NCBI RefSeq assembly: GCF_013364155.1
Contig: NZ_CP054916.1
Span: forward strand, 3,158,501-3,222,500
Direction: 5' to 3'
Length of the DNA: 64,000 nt
Source of the DNA: Streptomyces sp. NA02950
Lineage (GTDB): Bacteria > Actinomycetota > Actinomycetes > Streptomycetales > Streptomycetaceae
A model generated the notes under the pieces. It saw only the letters and a list, made by a program, of their open reading frames with translations. It made no database searches and was not told the origin of the DNA. A program made the position numbers and the translations under genes. Position 1 is the stretch's first letter, and each line of letters opens with the position of its first letter. Positions 1 to 8,543 of the stretch are shown piece by piece.

Positions 1-902
1 TGGAGCGCCTGGAGCGTGGTCCGCAGCCCCTCGCGCCACGGCACCCGGCAGGGCCCGGTGATCTCCCGCCGCCGGGCGGGGTCGAACCGGTAGGTCTCCC
101 GGGTGACCTCGCTGGGGACGAGCCGGGCCCGCACTCCGGTCAGCTCCTCCAGGTAGCGCACGCAGTCGGTCATGCCGACCGCCTCGTCACCGCCCCAGTT
201 GACGAGCGTGGCGGGGGCCGCCGCGGCCTCCCACAGCCGGGGCACCTGGGCCACCAGATCGTCGGTGTGCAGCAGGGAGCACCAGTTCTGCCCCTCGACC
301 GGCACCGGGATGGGCTCGCCCGCCAGCATCCGGCGGAAGTAGAGCATCGGCACCCCGCCGTAACCGCCCGGCCCGTAGGCGATGTTGAGCCGGGCGATGG
401 TGGTCGGCAGGTTCAGCACCTGCGCCAGCCCCCGGACCGTGCCCTCGGCGGCGATCTTGGCCACCGGGTAGACCGGCAGCCAGTCCGCCACTCCGTCGAC
501 CGGGTCGTCCTCGGTGTACGGGTGGTCCAGCGACTGCCGCTTGTACAGGGCGCCGGTGGAGACGTACAGAAACGCCTCCGCGGTACGGCAGTGGGTCATC
601 AGCCGGGCGCAGGAGACCGCGTTGACCTCGACGGCGGTGTTGACGTCACCGTCCTCTCCGCGCCGCATCGCCGAGTGGATGACATGGGTGAAGTCGTCCG
701 GCAGCCCGTCGTACGCCGACGCGTCCAGGTCGTCCATGTCCCAGGGGAACGTGGTGATCCCGCGGGCGGTGAGTTCCTCCCGGACCCCCGGGGCACCGAA
801 CCGGCCCAGGCACCACACCTCGTTGCGCTCGGCCAGGGCCTCCGCGACGGGCCGGGCGACCTGTCCGGTGCCGCCGGTTACCAGGATCTTCTTGCCTTCC
901 AC
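1..902 (-). CDS. NAD-dependent epimerase/dehydratase (extended SDR), C-terminus cut by window edge
   Basis: The protein opens with an SDR cofactor motif (VTGGTGQVA near residues 8-16). Further on it has a catalytic Ser-Tyr-Lys arrangement: an STGALY segment, then [10 protein letters not shown] with Tyr-x-x-x-Lys. This is the extended SDR/NAD-dependent epimerase family, which reduces, epimerises or dehydrates sugars or polyketide-like substrates. The GTG start at 902 follows an AGGAG-type site about 8 nt upstream. At least 300 residues are present and the reading frame runs out of the window. It lies 52 nt downstream of the A-T-TE synthetase on the same strand, so the two are probably one transcription unit. 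A tailoring reductase role on the synthetase product is an inference from position only. Confidence 0.85.
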   Translation of the reverse strand, partial: MEGKKILVTGGTGQVARPVAEALAERNEVWCLGRFGAPGVREELTARGITTFPWDMDDLDASAYDGLPDDFTHVIHSAMRRGEDGDVNTAVEVNAVSCARLMTHCRTAEAFLYVSTGALYKRQSLDHPYTEDDPVDGVADWLPVYPVAKIAAEGTVRGLAQVLNLPTTIARLNIAYGPGGYGGVPMLYFRRMLAGEPIPVPVEGQNWCSLLHTDDLVAQVPRLWEAAAAPATLVNWGGDEAVGMTDCVRYLEELTGVRARLVPSEVTRETYRFDPARRREITGPCRVPWREGLRTTLQAL

Positions 903-954
903 CGTGCTTGTTCTCCTCTGTCTGGCTCCCGTTCGGATGTGATCGGGAGGCGCG

Positions 955-3804
955 CTAGCCGTCGCCCATCGCGCGGTCGAGTTCCCGGCGCAGTACCGCC
1001 TGGAAGACGGCGACGTGCTGCGGGCCCATCAGCGTGTAGTGCTCACCGGGGACGTCGAGGTACCGGTTGGGCTCGGTGCTGTGCTCGTCCCAGCGGCGCA
1101 GTTCGTTGTTGAGCCAGTCCTCCTTGGAGCCGCGCAGCGGGATGGCGTAGAAGACCGTCATGGACCGCACGGTGCCACTGGGGTGGTAGCCGCGGCCCAG
1201 GTCGGTGAGGCCGTGGGCCAGCTCCGCCCAGGCGGTGAACCGCGTCAGGTCCAGGTCCAGTTCGGCCAGCCGGTCGGGCGGGGCGATCCGCAGCAGCCGC
1301 GCCAGCTGCTCGTCCCTCGGCAGCGGGCGCAGTTCGCCGGGGAGGTCCAGCGACTGCTTCTTGTTGATCAAGTCCAGGAAGAAAGCCAGGTTCACCGCGG
1401 TCTCGATGAAGTCCAGCTCGTCCATCCGGTACTTGATGTGCGGCGGGAGGTTGAAGCTGCCGACGAAGTCGACGCGCTCCCCGTCCGCCTCCAGCGCCTT
1501 GGCGATCTCGAACGCCACGGCGCCGCCGTAGGAGTAGCCCGCGACGGCGTAGGGCCCGTGCGGCTGCCGGGCGCGGATGGCCCGGACGTAGGTCTCCACC
1601 ATCTCCTCGAAGCTCGCGAAGGGCTTCTCGCCCTCGTTGAAGCCGCGGGCACGCAGGGCGTAGAACGGCCGGTCGCCGACGAAGTACTGGGCGAGGTTGA
1701 CGAAGACCAGGACCTCGCCGACACCGGGGTGCACACAGAACAGCGGGGTCTTCTCGCCACCGGTCTGGAGCGGTACGACGGGGTCGTAGTCGTCCGCGCC
1801 GGACCGACCGCCTCCGGTCAGCCGGGCGGCGAGCTGCCGCACCGTGGGCGCGGTGAGCACGGTGATGACGGGCAGGTCCACCCCGCCCAGCTGCCGGGCG
1901 ACATGCCGCCGCAGCCGCAGGATGTCCAGCGAGGTGCCACCGAGGTCGAAGAAGCTGGCCGTGGCGCTGATCCGGTCCGGGGTGGTGTCGAACATCTCGG
2001 CGAAGATCCCGGCGAGGATCCGCTCGGTCTCGCCCTCGGGCGGGGTGTGGTCGCCGAGCCTGCGGGCGGTCAGCTCCGCCACGCCCTCGATGACGTCGTC
2101 GAAGCCACCGGACTCCAGCCGCTGCCGCATCCGCTGCCGCAGCGTCTTGCCCAGACTGGTCTTGGGGAACGCCTCCTTGGGCAGCGGCAGCACGAGGGAG
2201 GGCCGGAAGCCCCAGTGGATCACCACGGTGGAGCGCACGGCGGTGATCAGCCGGTACAGCCCCGCCTCGTCGTCCTCCGCGAGTTCGGGGCTGACGGCGA
2301 TCACCAGCTGCTCGGTGTCGCTGCCGGACCGCCGGGTCGGGAAGGCCGCGGCATAGCCGCCCGCCACCTCCTCCAGCTGCTCGAGCGCCGCCTCGATCTC
2401 ATGGCTGAAGTAGTTGACGCCATTGACGATGATGCTGTCCTTGCTGCGCCCGACGAGGGTCAGCCGCCCCTCGTCGATCCGGCCGAGGTCGCCGCTGCGG
2501 AACCAGCCGTCGGGGGTGAAGGCGTCCTCGGTGGCCGCCGCGTTCCGGTAGTAGCCGCTTGTGATCATGGGCCCGCTGAGCTGGAGTTCACCGACCTCGC
2601 CCGGCGGCAGCTCGCGGTGGTCGTCGTCGGCCACCCGGATCCTCAGGGCCAGGACGGGCGTTCCCAGGTTGGCGAACTCCTGTCCCTCGTCACCGGCCGG
2701 GAAGCCGCGGTTGTAGAGGGATCCGGCGCAGGTCTCGGTCATCCCGAAGGCCGGCCACAGGGCGCTGGGGCGCAGTCCGTAGGGCGCGTAGTGATCGAGG
2801 AATGCCTCACCGGTGGCGACAACATTGGCCTCGCCGCCGCTGACGATATGGCGCAGCGCACGGAGATCCAGCCCCTCGCCACCCGCCGCCACTTCCTCGC
2901 CTACTGCGCGGGCGAACGCATTAAGCGACCCCAGAAGAAAGTTGGGCGTGAAGGTCATCGTGACCTTGTGACGCGAGATAATCCGGAGGAATCTCACTGG
3001 TTCCTCAAGAATGACGGACGGTTCCGCATGTAATTGCTCGGCGCCGAGGTAGAGCGGGAGCATATGCGCTTCCAGAAGCGCCGCCACATGGTCGTACGAA
3101 ATCCAGTTGAAGGTGATATCAGTCGCGGTGAGCCGCTGCTTGTCGGCCTTCCCGGCCATGGACGCCAGGATATTTCCGTGCGTGAGCATCACGGCTTTGG
3201 AGTGTCCGGTGGAGCCGGAGGTCAGCACCAGCAGGGCCAGCTCGCCGGGGTCCGCGAGGTGCACTCCGGGCGGCAGTCGACGCGCGTCGACCGGTGGTTG
3301 ACAGTCATCGACGGACACGGCGGAGCCGTCCCGCAGCTCCTCCACCACGGCCACCGAGAGCCCGGGCACATCCGGCAGTCCGGCGGCCAGCGCCTCGCTG
3401 GTGACCAGCAGCGGATCGTCCAGCAGCGCGTTGACATGGGTAAGCTGGGCGGCCCAGCGGGCCGGGTCACCGGGAACCGGCGCCATCGGGCAGGGGACCA
3501 ACCCGCCCAGCAGACAGGCCCAGAAGACGGTCAGGAACTCCCGCTGGCCGTCCAGGAGCAGGGCCACCGTGTCCCGCGGCCGCAGGCCCCGCGCCCGCAG
3601 GGCGGCGAGGACCTCCAGCGCGGATTCCAGAAGTTCCGGATACGACTGGTGCGTTGAATCGCTCCAATCCCGTCCGGACACGTATCGCACACCGGAATCG
3701 GGGTGGTCGTACGCCGCCCGCAGGAGTATCTGGGCGACCGATCGCAGATCCTTCGATTCCTTCGGCACCGAGTTTTTCAAGGGTTGTTCAGTCATTCCCC
3801 CCAC
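955..3804 (-). CDS. A-T-TE three-domain synthetase of the aryl-quinone/furanone synthetase type
   Basis: This 949-residue protein has three domains and no condensation domain. An adenylation domain covers about 1-575 ([10 protein letters not shown] core motif, [15 protein letters not shown]). A carrier domain carries the phosphopantetheine serine in LGGTSLDIL (Ser625). A thioesterase covers about 685-945 with GYSYGG (Ser758) and His922 in GEHYT. The thioesterase segments [21 protein letters not shown] and FNLPPHIK closely recall fungal atromentin/terrequinone synthetases (AtrA, TdiA) and Streptomyces polyporic-acid synthetases. These activate aryl-pyruvates and couple two of them into a quinone or furanone. 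The substrate here is not deducible from sequence alone. The GTG at 3804 or the ATG at 3795 could be the start. One TTA leucine codon (3031-3033) suggests bldA control. Codon use around 2.9-3.1 kb is less GC-biased than in neighbouring genes. Confidence 0.88.
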   Translation of the reverse strand: MGGMTEQPLKNSVPKESKDLRSVAQILLRAAYDHPDSGVRYVSGRDWSDSTHQSYPELLESALEVLAALRARGLRPRDTVALLLDGQREFLTVFWACLLGGLVPCPMAPVPGDPARWAAQLTHVNALLDDPLLVTSEALAAGLPDVPGLSVAVVEELRDGSAVSVDDCQPPVDARRLPPGVHLADPGELALLVLTSGSTGHSKAVMLTHGNILASMAGKADKQRLTATDITFNWISYDHVAALLEAHMLPLYLGAEQLHAEPSVILEEPVRFLRIISRHKVTMTFTPNFLLGSLNAFARAVGEEVAAGGEGLDLRALRHIVSGGEANVVATGEAFLDHYAPYGLRPSALWPAFGMTETCAGSLYNRGFPAGDEGQEFANLGTPVLALRIRVADDDHRELPPGEVGELQLSGPMITSGYYRNAAATEDAFTPDGWFRSGDLGRIDEGRLTLVGRSKDSIIVNGVNYFSHEIEAALEQLEEVAGGYAAAFPTRRSGSDTEQLVIAVSPELAEDDEAGLYRLITAVRSTVVIHWGFRPSLVLPLPKEAFPKTSLGKTLRQRMRQRLESGGFDDVIEGVAELTARRLGDHTPPEGETERILAGIFAEMFDTTPDRISATASFFDLGGTSLDILRLRRHVARQLGGVDLPVITVLTAPTVRQLAARLTGGGRSGADDYDPVVPLQTGGEKTPLFCVHPGVGEVLVFVNLAQYFVGDRPFYALRARGFNEGEKPFASFEEMVETYVRAIRARQPHGPYAVAGYSYGGAVAFEIAKALEADGERVDFVGSFNLPPHIKYRMDELDFIETAVNLAFFLDLINKKQSLDLPGELRPLPRDEQLARLLRIAPPDRLAELDLDLTRFTAWAELAHGLTDLGRGYHPSGTVRSMTVFYAIPLRGSKEDWLNNELRRWDEHSTEPNRYLDVPGEHYTLMGPQHVAVFQAVLRRELDRAMGDG

Positions 3805-3878
3805 TGCCCTCTTCGTTATCGAATCCGAGGGTCGAAGGTAACAGTCTCGAACATTCGCACTCCATGACTCTCCACCGT

Positions 3879-3900
3879 CGCTCTAGCGGCGCTCTAGCAG
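3879..3900 (-). promoter_or_regulatory. Two tandem 11-bp direct repeats, SARP-like
   Basis: CGCTCTAGCGG is followed immediately by CGCTCTAGCAG. Read toward the synthetase gene this gives the heptamer TAGAGCG twice, at an 11-bp period. Direct heptamers spaced 11 bp are the known layout of SARP activator sites. They start about 75 nt upstream of the synthetase start. No SARP gene is in the window and no good -10 box follows at the canonical distance, so the assignment is tentative. Confidence 0.4.
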
Positions 3901-4123
3901 AAATCTCCGGATCAGGATTTTCCTCGGAGCCTGAGATTCATCTGACATGGAAACGAGGGCGGCGCCATACACCGGAAACGGTTTTCAGAAAAGAGCGCCT
4001 CTCCTCGCCCGACCGGGTCCCGGCCGGGTCCCGGCCGAGACTGGACGAGACCGGCCGAGACCCGGAACCGGCCGCCACGGGAGGCGTCCACGGGGTCCGG
4101 ACTTGACTCCGATGAACCGCGAT

Positions 4124-4150
4124 ATATCGTGTCTAGCCAAGACACGATAT
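4124..4150. promoter_or_regulatory. Perfect inverted repeat, probable PadR operator
   Basis: Arms ATATCGTGTC (4124-4133) and GACACGATAT (4141-4150) match perfectly over 10 bp with a 7-nt spacer. The palindrome ends 33 nt before the ATG of the DUF4097 gene, whose partner gene encodes a PadR regulator. PadR proteins usually repress their own operon through such dyads, so autoregulation is the likely role. Confidence 0.65.
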
Positions 4151-4183
4151 GTTGCGTCATGCATCCAGCAGGGGAGGCCGGGC

Positions 4184-5038
4184 ATGTCAGCCGGATCAGA
4201 GTGGTCGATCAGCGAACCGGAGAAACTCACCTTCGACGGACCCGTCTCCGCCCTCAATGTCCGGGTGGTGGGCGGCACGGTCAATGTGGTCGGCACCGAC
4301 AGCGGCCCCGCCCGGCTGGAGCTGTCCGAGCTCGACGGACCGCCGCTGACGGTCACTCTCGAGGACGGCACCCTGACCGTCGCCTATGACGACCTCCCCT
4401 GGAAGGGCCTGCTGAAGTGGCTCGACCGCAAGGGCTGGAACCGCACCGTCCATGTCACCCTCACCGTGCCCACCGGCACCGATGTCTCGATCGGCGTCGT
4501 CAGTGCCTCCGCCGTCGTCTCCGGGCTGTCCGGCCGCACCGATCTGCGCGGGGTCTCCGGTGACTTCACCCTCGTCGGACTGACCGGCCCGGTGCGCGCG
4601 GACACCGTCTCCGGACGGGTCGAGACCCAGGCCCTCACCGACGATCTGCGCTTCAACTCCGTCTCCGGCGACCTGACCGTCGTCGAGGGCTCGGGACCGC
4701 GCGTACAGGCCGATTCGGTCAGCGGTAATGTGGTGCTCGACCTGGCCCCCACCTCCGAAAGCGCGCGGATCAGGCTCAACACCGTCTCCGGGGAGATCGC
4801 CATCCGGCTGCCGCACCCGGCCGACGCCGAGGTCGACGCCAACACCGCGAGCGGCGCCGTCTCCTGCGCCTTCGAGGATCTGCGGGTCACCGGGCAGTGG
4901 GGCGCCAAGCGGATCAACGGCACGCTCGGCACGGGCAGCGGCCGCCTCCAGGCCACCACCATCTCCGGCGCCATCGCGCTGCTGCGCCGTCCGCGGTCCG
5001 AGGACGACACCGACGGATCCCAGGGAAAGGTCCTCTGA
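4184..5038 (+). CDS. DUF4097 (adhesin-like beta-helix) family protein
   Basis: The 284-residue protein is built of short beta-strand repeats rich in the pattern VSG-D-x-V (VSGDFTLVG, VSGRVETQA, VSGDLTVVE, VSGNVVLDL, VSGEIAIRL). This is typical of the DUF4097 putative adhesin fold. There is no signal peptide or membrane segment, so it is probably cytoplasmic and its biochemical role is unknown. The ATG at 4184 follows a GGGGAGG ribosome site. Its stop overlaps the start of the PadR gene (TGATG), so the pair is translationally coupled. In Streptomyces such DUF4097-PadR pairs are common; a joint function is inferred. Confidence 0.85.
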   Translation: MSAGSEWSISEPEKLTFDGPVSALNVRVVGGTVNVVGTDSGPARLELSELDGPPLTVTLEDGTLTVAYDDLPWKGLLKWLDRKGWNRTVHVTLTVPTGTDVSIGVVSASAVVSGLSGRTDLRGVSGDFTLVGLTGPVRADTVSGRVETQALTDDLRFNSVSGDLTVVEGSGPRVQADSVSGNVVLDLAPTSESARIRLNTVSGEIAIRLPHPADAEVDANTASGAVSCAFEDLRVTGQWGAKRINGTLGTGSGRLQATTISGAIALLRRPRSEDDTDGSQGKVL

Positions 5039-6192
5039 TGCCCCCCGTATTCGCCCACGGCAGGCTGCGTCTGTATCTGCTGAAGCTGCTCGACGAGGCA
5101 CCGCGCCACGGCTACGAGGTCATCCGGCTGCTGGAGGAGCGGTTCCAGGGGCTGTACGCGCCCTCCGCGGGAACCGTCTATCCGCGGCTGGCCAAACTGG
5201 AGGCCGAGGGCCTGGTCACCCACACCAGCGAGGGCGGCCGCAAGGTCTACGCCATCACCGAGGCCGGGCGTGCCGAACTGGCCGACCGCAGCGGTGAACT
5301 GGCCGATCTGGAACTGGAGATCCGGGAGTCGGTCGCCGAACTGGCCGCCGAGATCCGGGAGGACGTCCGCGGTTCGGCCAGCGATCTGCGGCGGGAGATG
5401 CGGGAGGCGGCCAAGCAGGCCCGTACCTCCGGGAGTTCCGGCGGCGGTTCGGCGGACGGCGGCGGCAAGGCCGGACGCGGTCCGTGGGAGGGCGCGTTCG
5501 GCGACAAGGAGACCTGGCAGCAGGCGAAGGAGGAGATGCGGCGCGCCAAGGAGGAGTGGAAGGAGCAGGCGCGCCGGGCGAAGGAGGAGAGCAAGCGGGC
5601 CCGTCAGGACGCCCAGCGCGCCCGCCAGCAGGCCAAGGACGCCCAGGAGTTCGCGCGCGAGGAGGTCCAGCGGATGGCCCGGCGGGTGCAGGAGCGGACC
5701 CAGGAGCACGTCCGGACGGGCGACTGGCAGCGGGCGGTGCGCGAGGGGCTGGCCGAGGTCTCGCGCGGGATGAGCCGTATCTCCCGGCAGGACCGGCCGT
5801 GGCGGGAGACGGACGGCAGGGACGGTGCCGGCAGCGCCGATCACGGGGTCACGGTGGAACGGGCGGATGGCCCGGCCCCGGGCGGGGCCGCGAAGGGCGG
5901 CGCCGGGGCGGAGGGCGCCCCGAAGGGTGGCGCCGCAAAGGGTGACGCCGGGACGGACGAAGACGCGACCGGCGCGGCCGGGGCGGACCAGCCCGCGTGG
6001 GCCCGGGACTTCACCCCCTCCGGCGACCCGGCCCGCGATCTGGACCGGCTGCTCGACCGGTTCCGTGACGACATCCGCGACACCGCCCGTGACCACGGGG
6101 TGACCCCGGACCAACTGGCCGACGCCCGGCGCCGTCTGGCGGCCACGGCGACGCGGATCACCGTCCTGCTGCGCGGCGGGGCGAACGGGTAG
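5038..6192 (+). CDS. PadR-family transcriptional regulator with long charged C-terminal region
   Basis: Residues 1-85 form a PadR winged helix (GRLRLYLLKLLDEAPRHGYE, then a GTVYPRLAKLE recognition helix). The protein is 384 residues long, whereas typical PadR proteins are 110-200. The extra part has a highly charged Ala/Arg/Glu/Lys helix at roughly 145-235 that looks like a coiled coil. A Gly/Ala/Pro linker follows, then a short C-terminal helical piece (RDLDRLLDRFRDDIRDTARDHG). The ATG overlaps the stop of the DUF4097 gene. It probably represses its own operon at the palindrome 4124-4150. The long tail may drive oligomerisation; that is inference. Confidence 0.85.
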   Translation: MPPVFAHGRLRLYLLKLLDEAPRHGYEVIRLLEERFQGLYAPSAGTVYPRLAKLEAEGLVTHTSEGGRKVYAITEAGRAELADRSGELADLELEIRESVAELAAEIREDVRGSASDLRREMREAAKQARTSGSSGGGSADGGGKAGRGPWEGAFGDKETWQQAKEEMRRAKEEWKEQARRAKEESKRARQDAQRARQQAKDAQEFAREEVQRMARRVQERTQEHVRTGDWQRAVREGLAEVSRGMSRISRQDRPWRETDGRDGAGSADHGVTVERADGPAPGGAAKGGAGAEGAPKGGAAKGDAGTDEDATGAAGADQPAWARDFTPSGDPARDLDRLLDRFRDDIRDTARDHGVTPDQLADARRRLAATATRITVLLRGGANG

Positions 6193-6261
6193 GCTCCGAG
6201 CCTCCCCTCGGCGCGTGCTCGATGCGCCCCTCCTCTGCTCCTGACCTCGAGAGGTAGTCCA

Positions 6262-7144
6262 GTGACGGAGTACCAGGCACTTGCCCGCCGCATGTGGCAC
6301 CAGCTGGAACCGATCCACGCCAGCCTCTACTTCGCCCCGCGGGCCTTCGAGGAGGCCGCGGCCCTCGGCTATGACACCGAGTCCCGCTGGCCCAGCTATT
6401 TCGCCTGGCGGACGGCCCCGCATGGGCCAGGCGGGCCCGGCCCTCGTCAGCGCCGCGTACTACAGCTTCAGCCCCGCGGTGATCGCCGAGTACGTCCCGG
6501 CGATCTGGTCCACGGCCGCCCCGTCCGAGGTCCTGGCGGCCCGGCTGCGCGCCGTCGACCGCACGTTCCGCGATCTGCTCGGCGACCGGATCGGCGGCGA
6601 GGGCATCGCCGAGGCCGCGGCGCTGGCCACCGAGGCGGCCGAGCACGCGACCCTCGCGGCCCGTCCGCTGGCCGCGGCCAACCGTGACCTCGGCTGGGCC
6701 GACGAGCCGCACCTCGCGCTCTGGCAGGCCACCACCGTGCTGCGCGAGCACCGCGGGGACGGCCATCTGGCCGCGCTGCTCACCGCCGGGCTCGACCCGT
6801 GCGAGTCCCTGGTCTCCTTCGCGGCCGTCGACGCGGCCCCCAGGGCCAACTTCGCGAGCCGGGGCTGGACCGGCGAGGAGTGGGACGCCGCCCGCGACCG
6901 GCTGGCCGGACGCGGCTGGCTCGACGCGGACGGCAAGGCCACCGACCGCGGCCGGGAGGGCCGGGACGCGGTGGAGCGGCTGACCGACGAGCTGGCGACC
7001 GAGCCCTGGCGGGCGCTCGGCACCGAACGCGCCGCACGGCTCGCCGAGCTGACCGGTCCGCTGCTGGGCGGGGTGTTCGAGTCGGGCATGCTGCCCGCGC
7101 GGAGCACGCTGGGCATCGCCACCGTGCGGGTGGCGTACGCGTAG
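6262..7144 (+). pseudogene. SCO6745-like helical protein, broken by an apparent 1-base insertion
   Basis: The first 53 residues (start GTG 6262, MTEYQALARRMWHQLEP...) lie in one frame and the rest (MGQAGPALVSAAYYSFSP... to VRVAYA) in the next. Removing the C at 6421 joins them into a continuous 293-residue protein with the family sequence APMGQAGPALV. It resembles the all-helical SCO6745 family of unknown function, which has a MarR-like C-terminal part. The junction is either a sequencing/assembly error or a true frameshift. Translation from the ATG at 6422 of a shortened protein is possible. A GAGAGG site precedes the GTG. Confidence 0.7.
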
Positions 7145-7185
7145 CCGACCGGCCGCGGCCGCCGGAGCGGGGCGGCTGAACGGCC

Positions 7186-7216
7186 TTGACTTCATCTGGG
7201 GTTGAAGTCTGAGGAT
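7186..7216 (+). promoter_or_regulatory. Candidate SoxR-box promoter
   Basis: TTGACT (7186-7191) and GAGGAT (7211-7216) form -35 and -10 boxes 19 bp apart. That overlong spacer is characteristic of MerR/SoxR-activated promoters. A perfect dyad GACTTCA/TGAAGTC sits inside it (7188-7194, 7203-7209). ACTTCA-7 nt-TTGAAG has the same geometry as the E. coli soxS box ACCTCA-7 nt-TTGAGG. It drives the downstream ABM gene. In S. coelicolor a monooxygenase gene of this type (SCO1909, from memory) belongs to the SoxR regulon. Confidence 0.65.
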
Positions 7217-7289
7217 CGTGAGCGGCGGGGCGCGCACCGACCGGTGCCCCGCCGCTCACCGATTCCCCCTCCAGCCCGAGGTGACCGCC

Positions 7290-8075
7290 GTGTCCAGCGC
7301 GTCCGGCTCAACCAGCTCAGCCAGCTCAGCCGATCCTTCCCGTCCCCGCCCCGCGGGTCCGCTGCCCGACCTCGCGCGGCCCGATGTGGGCGCCGCGCTG
7401 TTCAGCACCTGGAGCGTGGGCACGCCCGAGCGGCAGCGGGCCGCCGTGGACGCCATCGCCGCCGCCTGGGACTCCCGGCCGTGGCCGACGCCCGATCTCC
7501 TCTCGTACAACGTCTACGCGGGCACCGACGGCGACACCCTGATGCATCTCTCCCAGTGGTCCAGCGAGGAGTCGTACCACGCCTTCGTCCGGGAGCACCG
7601 CACGGAACGGATCGCGGACATCGACAGCGCCGTCCCGGGCATCAAGCGGATGGGGATCGGCAACTTCCGCCGCTACCGGGGCTTCTCGGGGACGGCCGGG
7701 GGGACCGCCCCGGCGCCCGGCCTCATCGTCGTCATCGACATCGACTTCGACGCGCCCGACCCCGTACTGCGGCGGAACTGGGTCGACGCCGTCATCGAGA
7801 CCCTGCGGACCGTGCCCCGTCCCGGCCTGATCTCGGCCGACTTCCATCTGAACCTCGACGGCCGGGCCCGTCTGGGCACCGACCGCGCCCGGGTGCTGAA
7901 CTACGCCCAGTGGACCGACGAGGAGGCGTACGAAGCGGCCGTCCTCGCCGACCGGCGGCCGGGCGGCCCCGCCGCCCGGGACCGGATGCGCGGCCTCCCG
8001 GGGTTCGCGCGGTCCGAGAGCATGCGCTACCACTTCGCGCGCAGCTTCACCCCCGGGACGGTGGGGCAGCAGTAG
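7290..8075 (+). CDS. Tandem antibiotic-biosynthesis-monooxygenase (ABM) domain protein
   Basis: The 261-residue protein carries two ABM-like ferredoxin-fold halves. One runs about 40-125 (AALFSTWSVGTPERQRAAVD ... LSQWSSEESYHAFVREH). The other runs about 145-240 (IVVIDIDFDAPDPVLRRNW ... NYAQWTDEEAYEAA). Each half ends with the strand-helix pattern seen in quinol/polyketide monooxygenases of this family. The GTG at 7290 was chosen because GAGGTGA stands 5 nt upstream and the predicted promoter would start transcription near 7223, downstream of the alternative GTG at 7218. The first 25 residues are Ser/Ala-rich. Expression in response to redox-active compounds is inferred from the SoxR box. Confidence 0.85.
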   Translation: MSSASGSTSSASSADPSRPRPAGPLPDLARPDVGAALFSTWSVGTPERQRAAVDAIAAAWDSRPWPTPDLLSYNVYAGTDGDTLMHLSQWSSEESYHAFVREHRTERIADIDSAVPGIKRMGIGNFRRYRGFSGTAGGTAPAPGLIVVIDIDFDAPDPVLRRNWVDAVIETLRTVPRPGLISADFHLNLDGRARLGTDRARVLNYAQWTDEEAYEAAVLADRRPGGPAARDRMRGLPGFARSESMRYHFARSFTPGTVGQQ

Positions 8076-8084
8076 CCTCACCAC

Positions 8085-8543
8085 ATGCGACTGGAGATCG
8101 CCGAGGGGCGGCGGCGCTTCGCCCGCGCCCGGGTGCTGCGGCTGGCCACCACCGACGGGGACGGCCGGCCGCACTGTGTCCCGGCCACCTTCGCACTGGA
8201 CGCGGACACGGTGGTGATGGCCGTGGACAACAAGCCCAAACGCCATCAGGAGCTGCGGCGGCTGCGCAACATCCGCGCCAATCCGGTGGTGTCGCTGCTG
8301 GTGGACCACTACGACGAGGACTGGCGGCGGCTGTGGTGGGTCCGGGCCGACGGCCGGGCCCGGATCCTCCCCGACGCGTCCGCCGCCGGTCATACGGCGG
8401 CGGTGGAGCGGCTGGTCGCGAAGTACCCGCAGTACGCCGGGCGGCCGCCGCGGGGTCCGGTGACCGAGGTCGAGGTGGTCCGCTGGACGGGCTGGGCGTA
8501 CACCGGTGGTCCCGGCCGCGGTCCGGACTCCCCCGAGAGCTGA
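8085..8543 (+). CDS. PPOX-class F420-dependent oxidoreductase
   Basis: This 152-residue split-barrel flavin/F420-binding protein has the motifs LRLATTDGDGRPHCVPATFAL and ANPVVSLLVDHYDEDW. These match the TIGR03668-type F420-dependent family common in actinomycetes. It probably uses reduced F420 to reduce a small substrate; the substrate is unknown. The ATG follows the preceding stop by 9 nt. A TAGCCT box stands 6 nt before the ATG, so it may also be made from a leaderless transcript. Its TGA abuts the stop codon of the convergent gene at 8544. Confidence 0.85.
   Translation: MRLEIAEGRRRFARARVLRLATTDGDGRPHCVPATFALDADTVVMAVDNKPKRHQELRRLRNIRANPVVSLLVDHYDEDWRRLWWVRADGRARILPDASAAGHTAAVERLVAKYPQYAGRPPRGPVTEVEVVRWTGWAYTGGPGRGPDSPES

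Larger units (their letters stand above)
3805..4183. promoter_or_regulatory. Divergent intergenic region between the A-T-TE synthetase and the DUF4097 operon
   Basis: This 379-nt gap must hold the promoters of both divergent genes. The synthetase-proximal half is AT-richer than the surrounding DNA and holds two tandem 11-bp repeats. The DUF4097-proximal half holds a perfect palindrome. Both are listed separately. No convincing coding sequence was found in it. Confidence 0.6.

Noticed and set aside
267..1112. Long plus-strand open frames opposite the epimerase and the A-T-TE synthetase (also 1015-3033, 3034-3657)
   Set aside because: They are Arg/Pro/Gly/His-rich mirror frames of GC-rich genes on the other strand and contain no recognisable domain.
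955..3804. Reading the adenylation domain as a fatty-acyl-AMP ligase starting a lipopeptide or PKS line
   Set aside because: The thioesterase matches the aryl-quinone synthetase type in several segments and there are no KS or C domains nearby.
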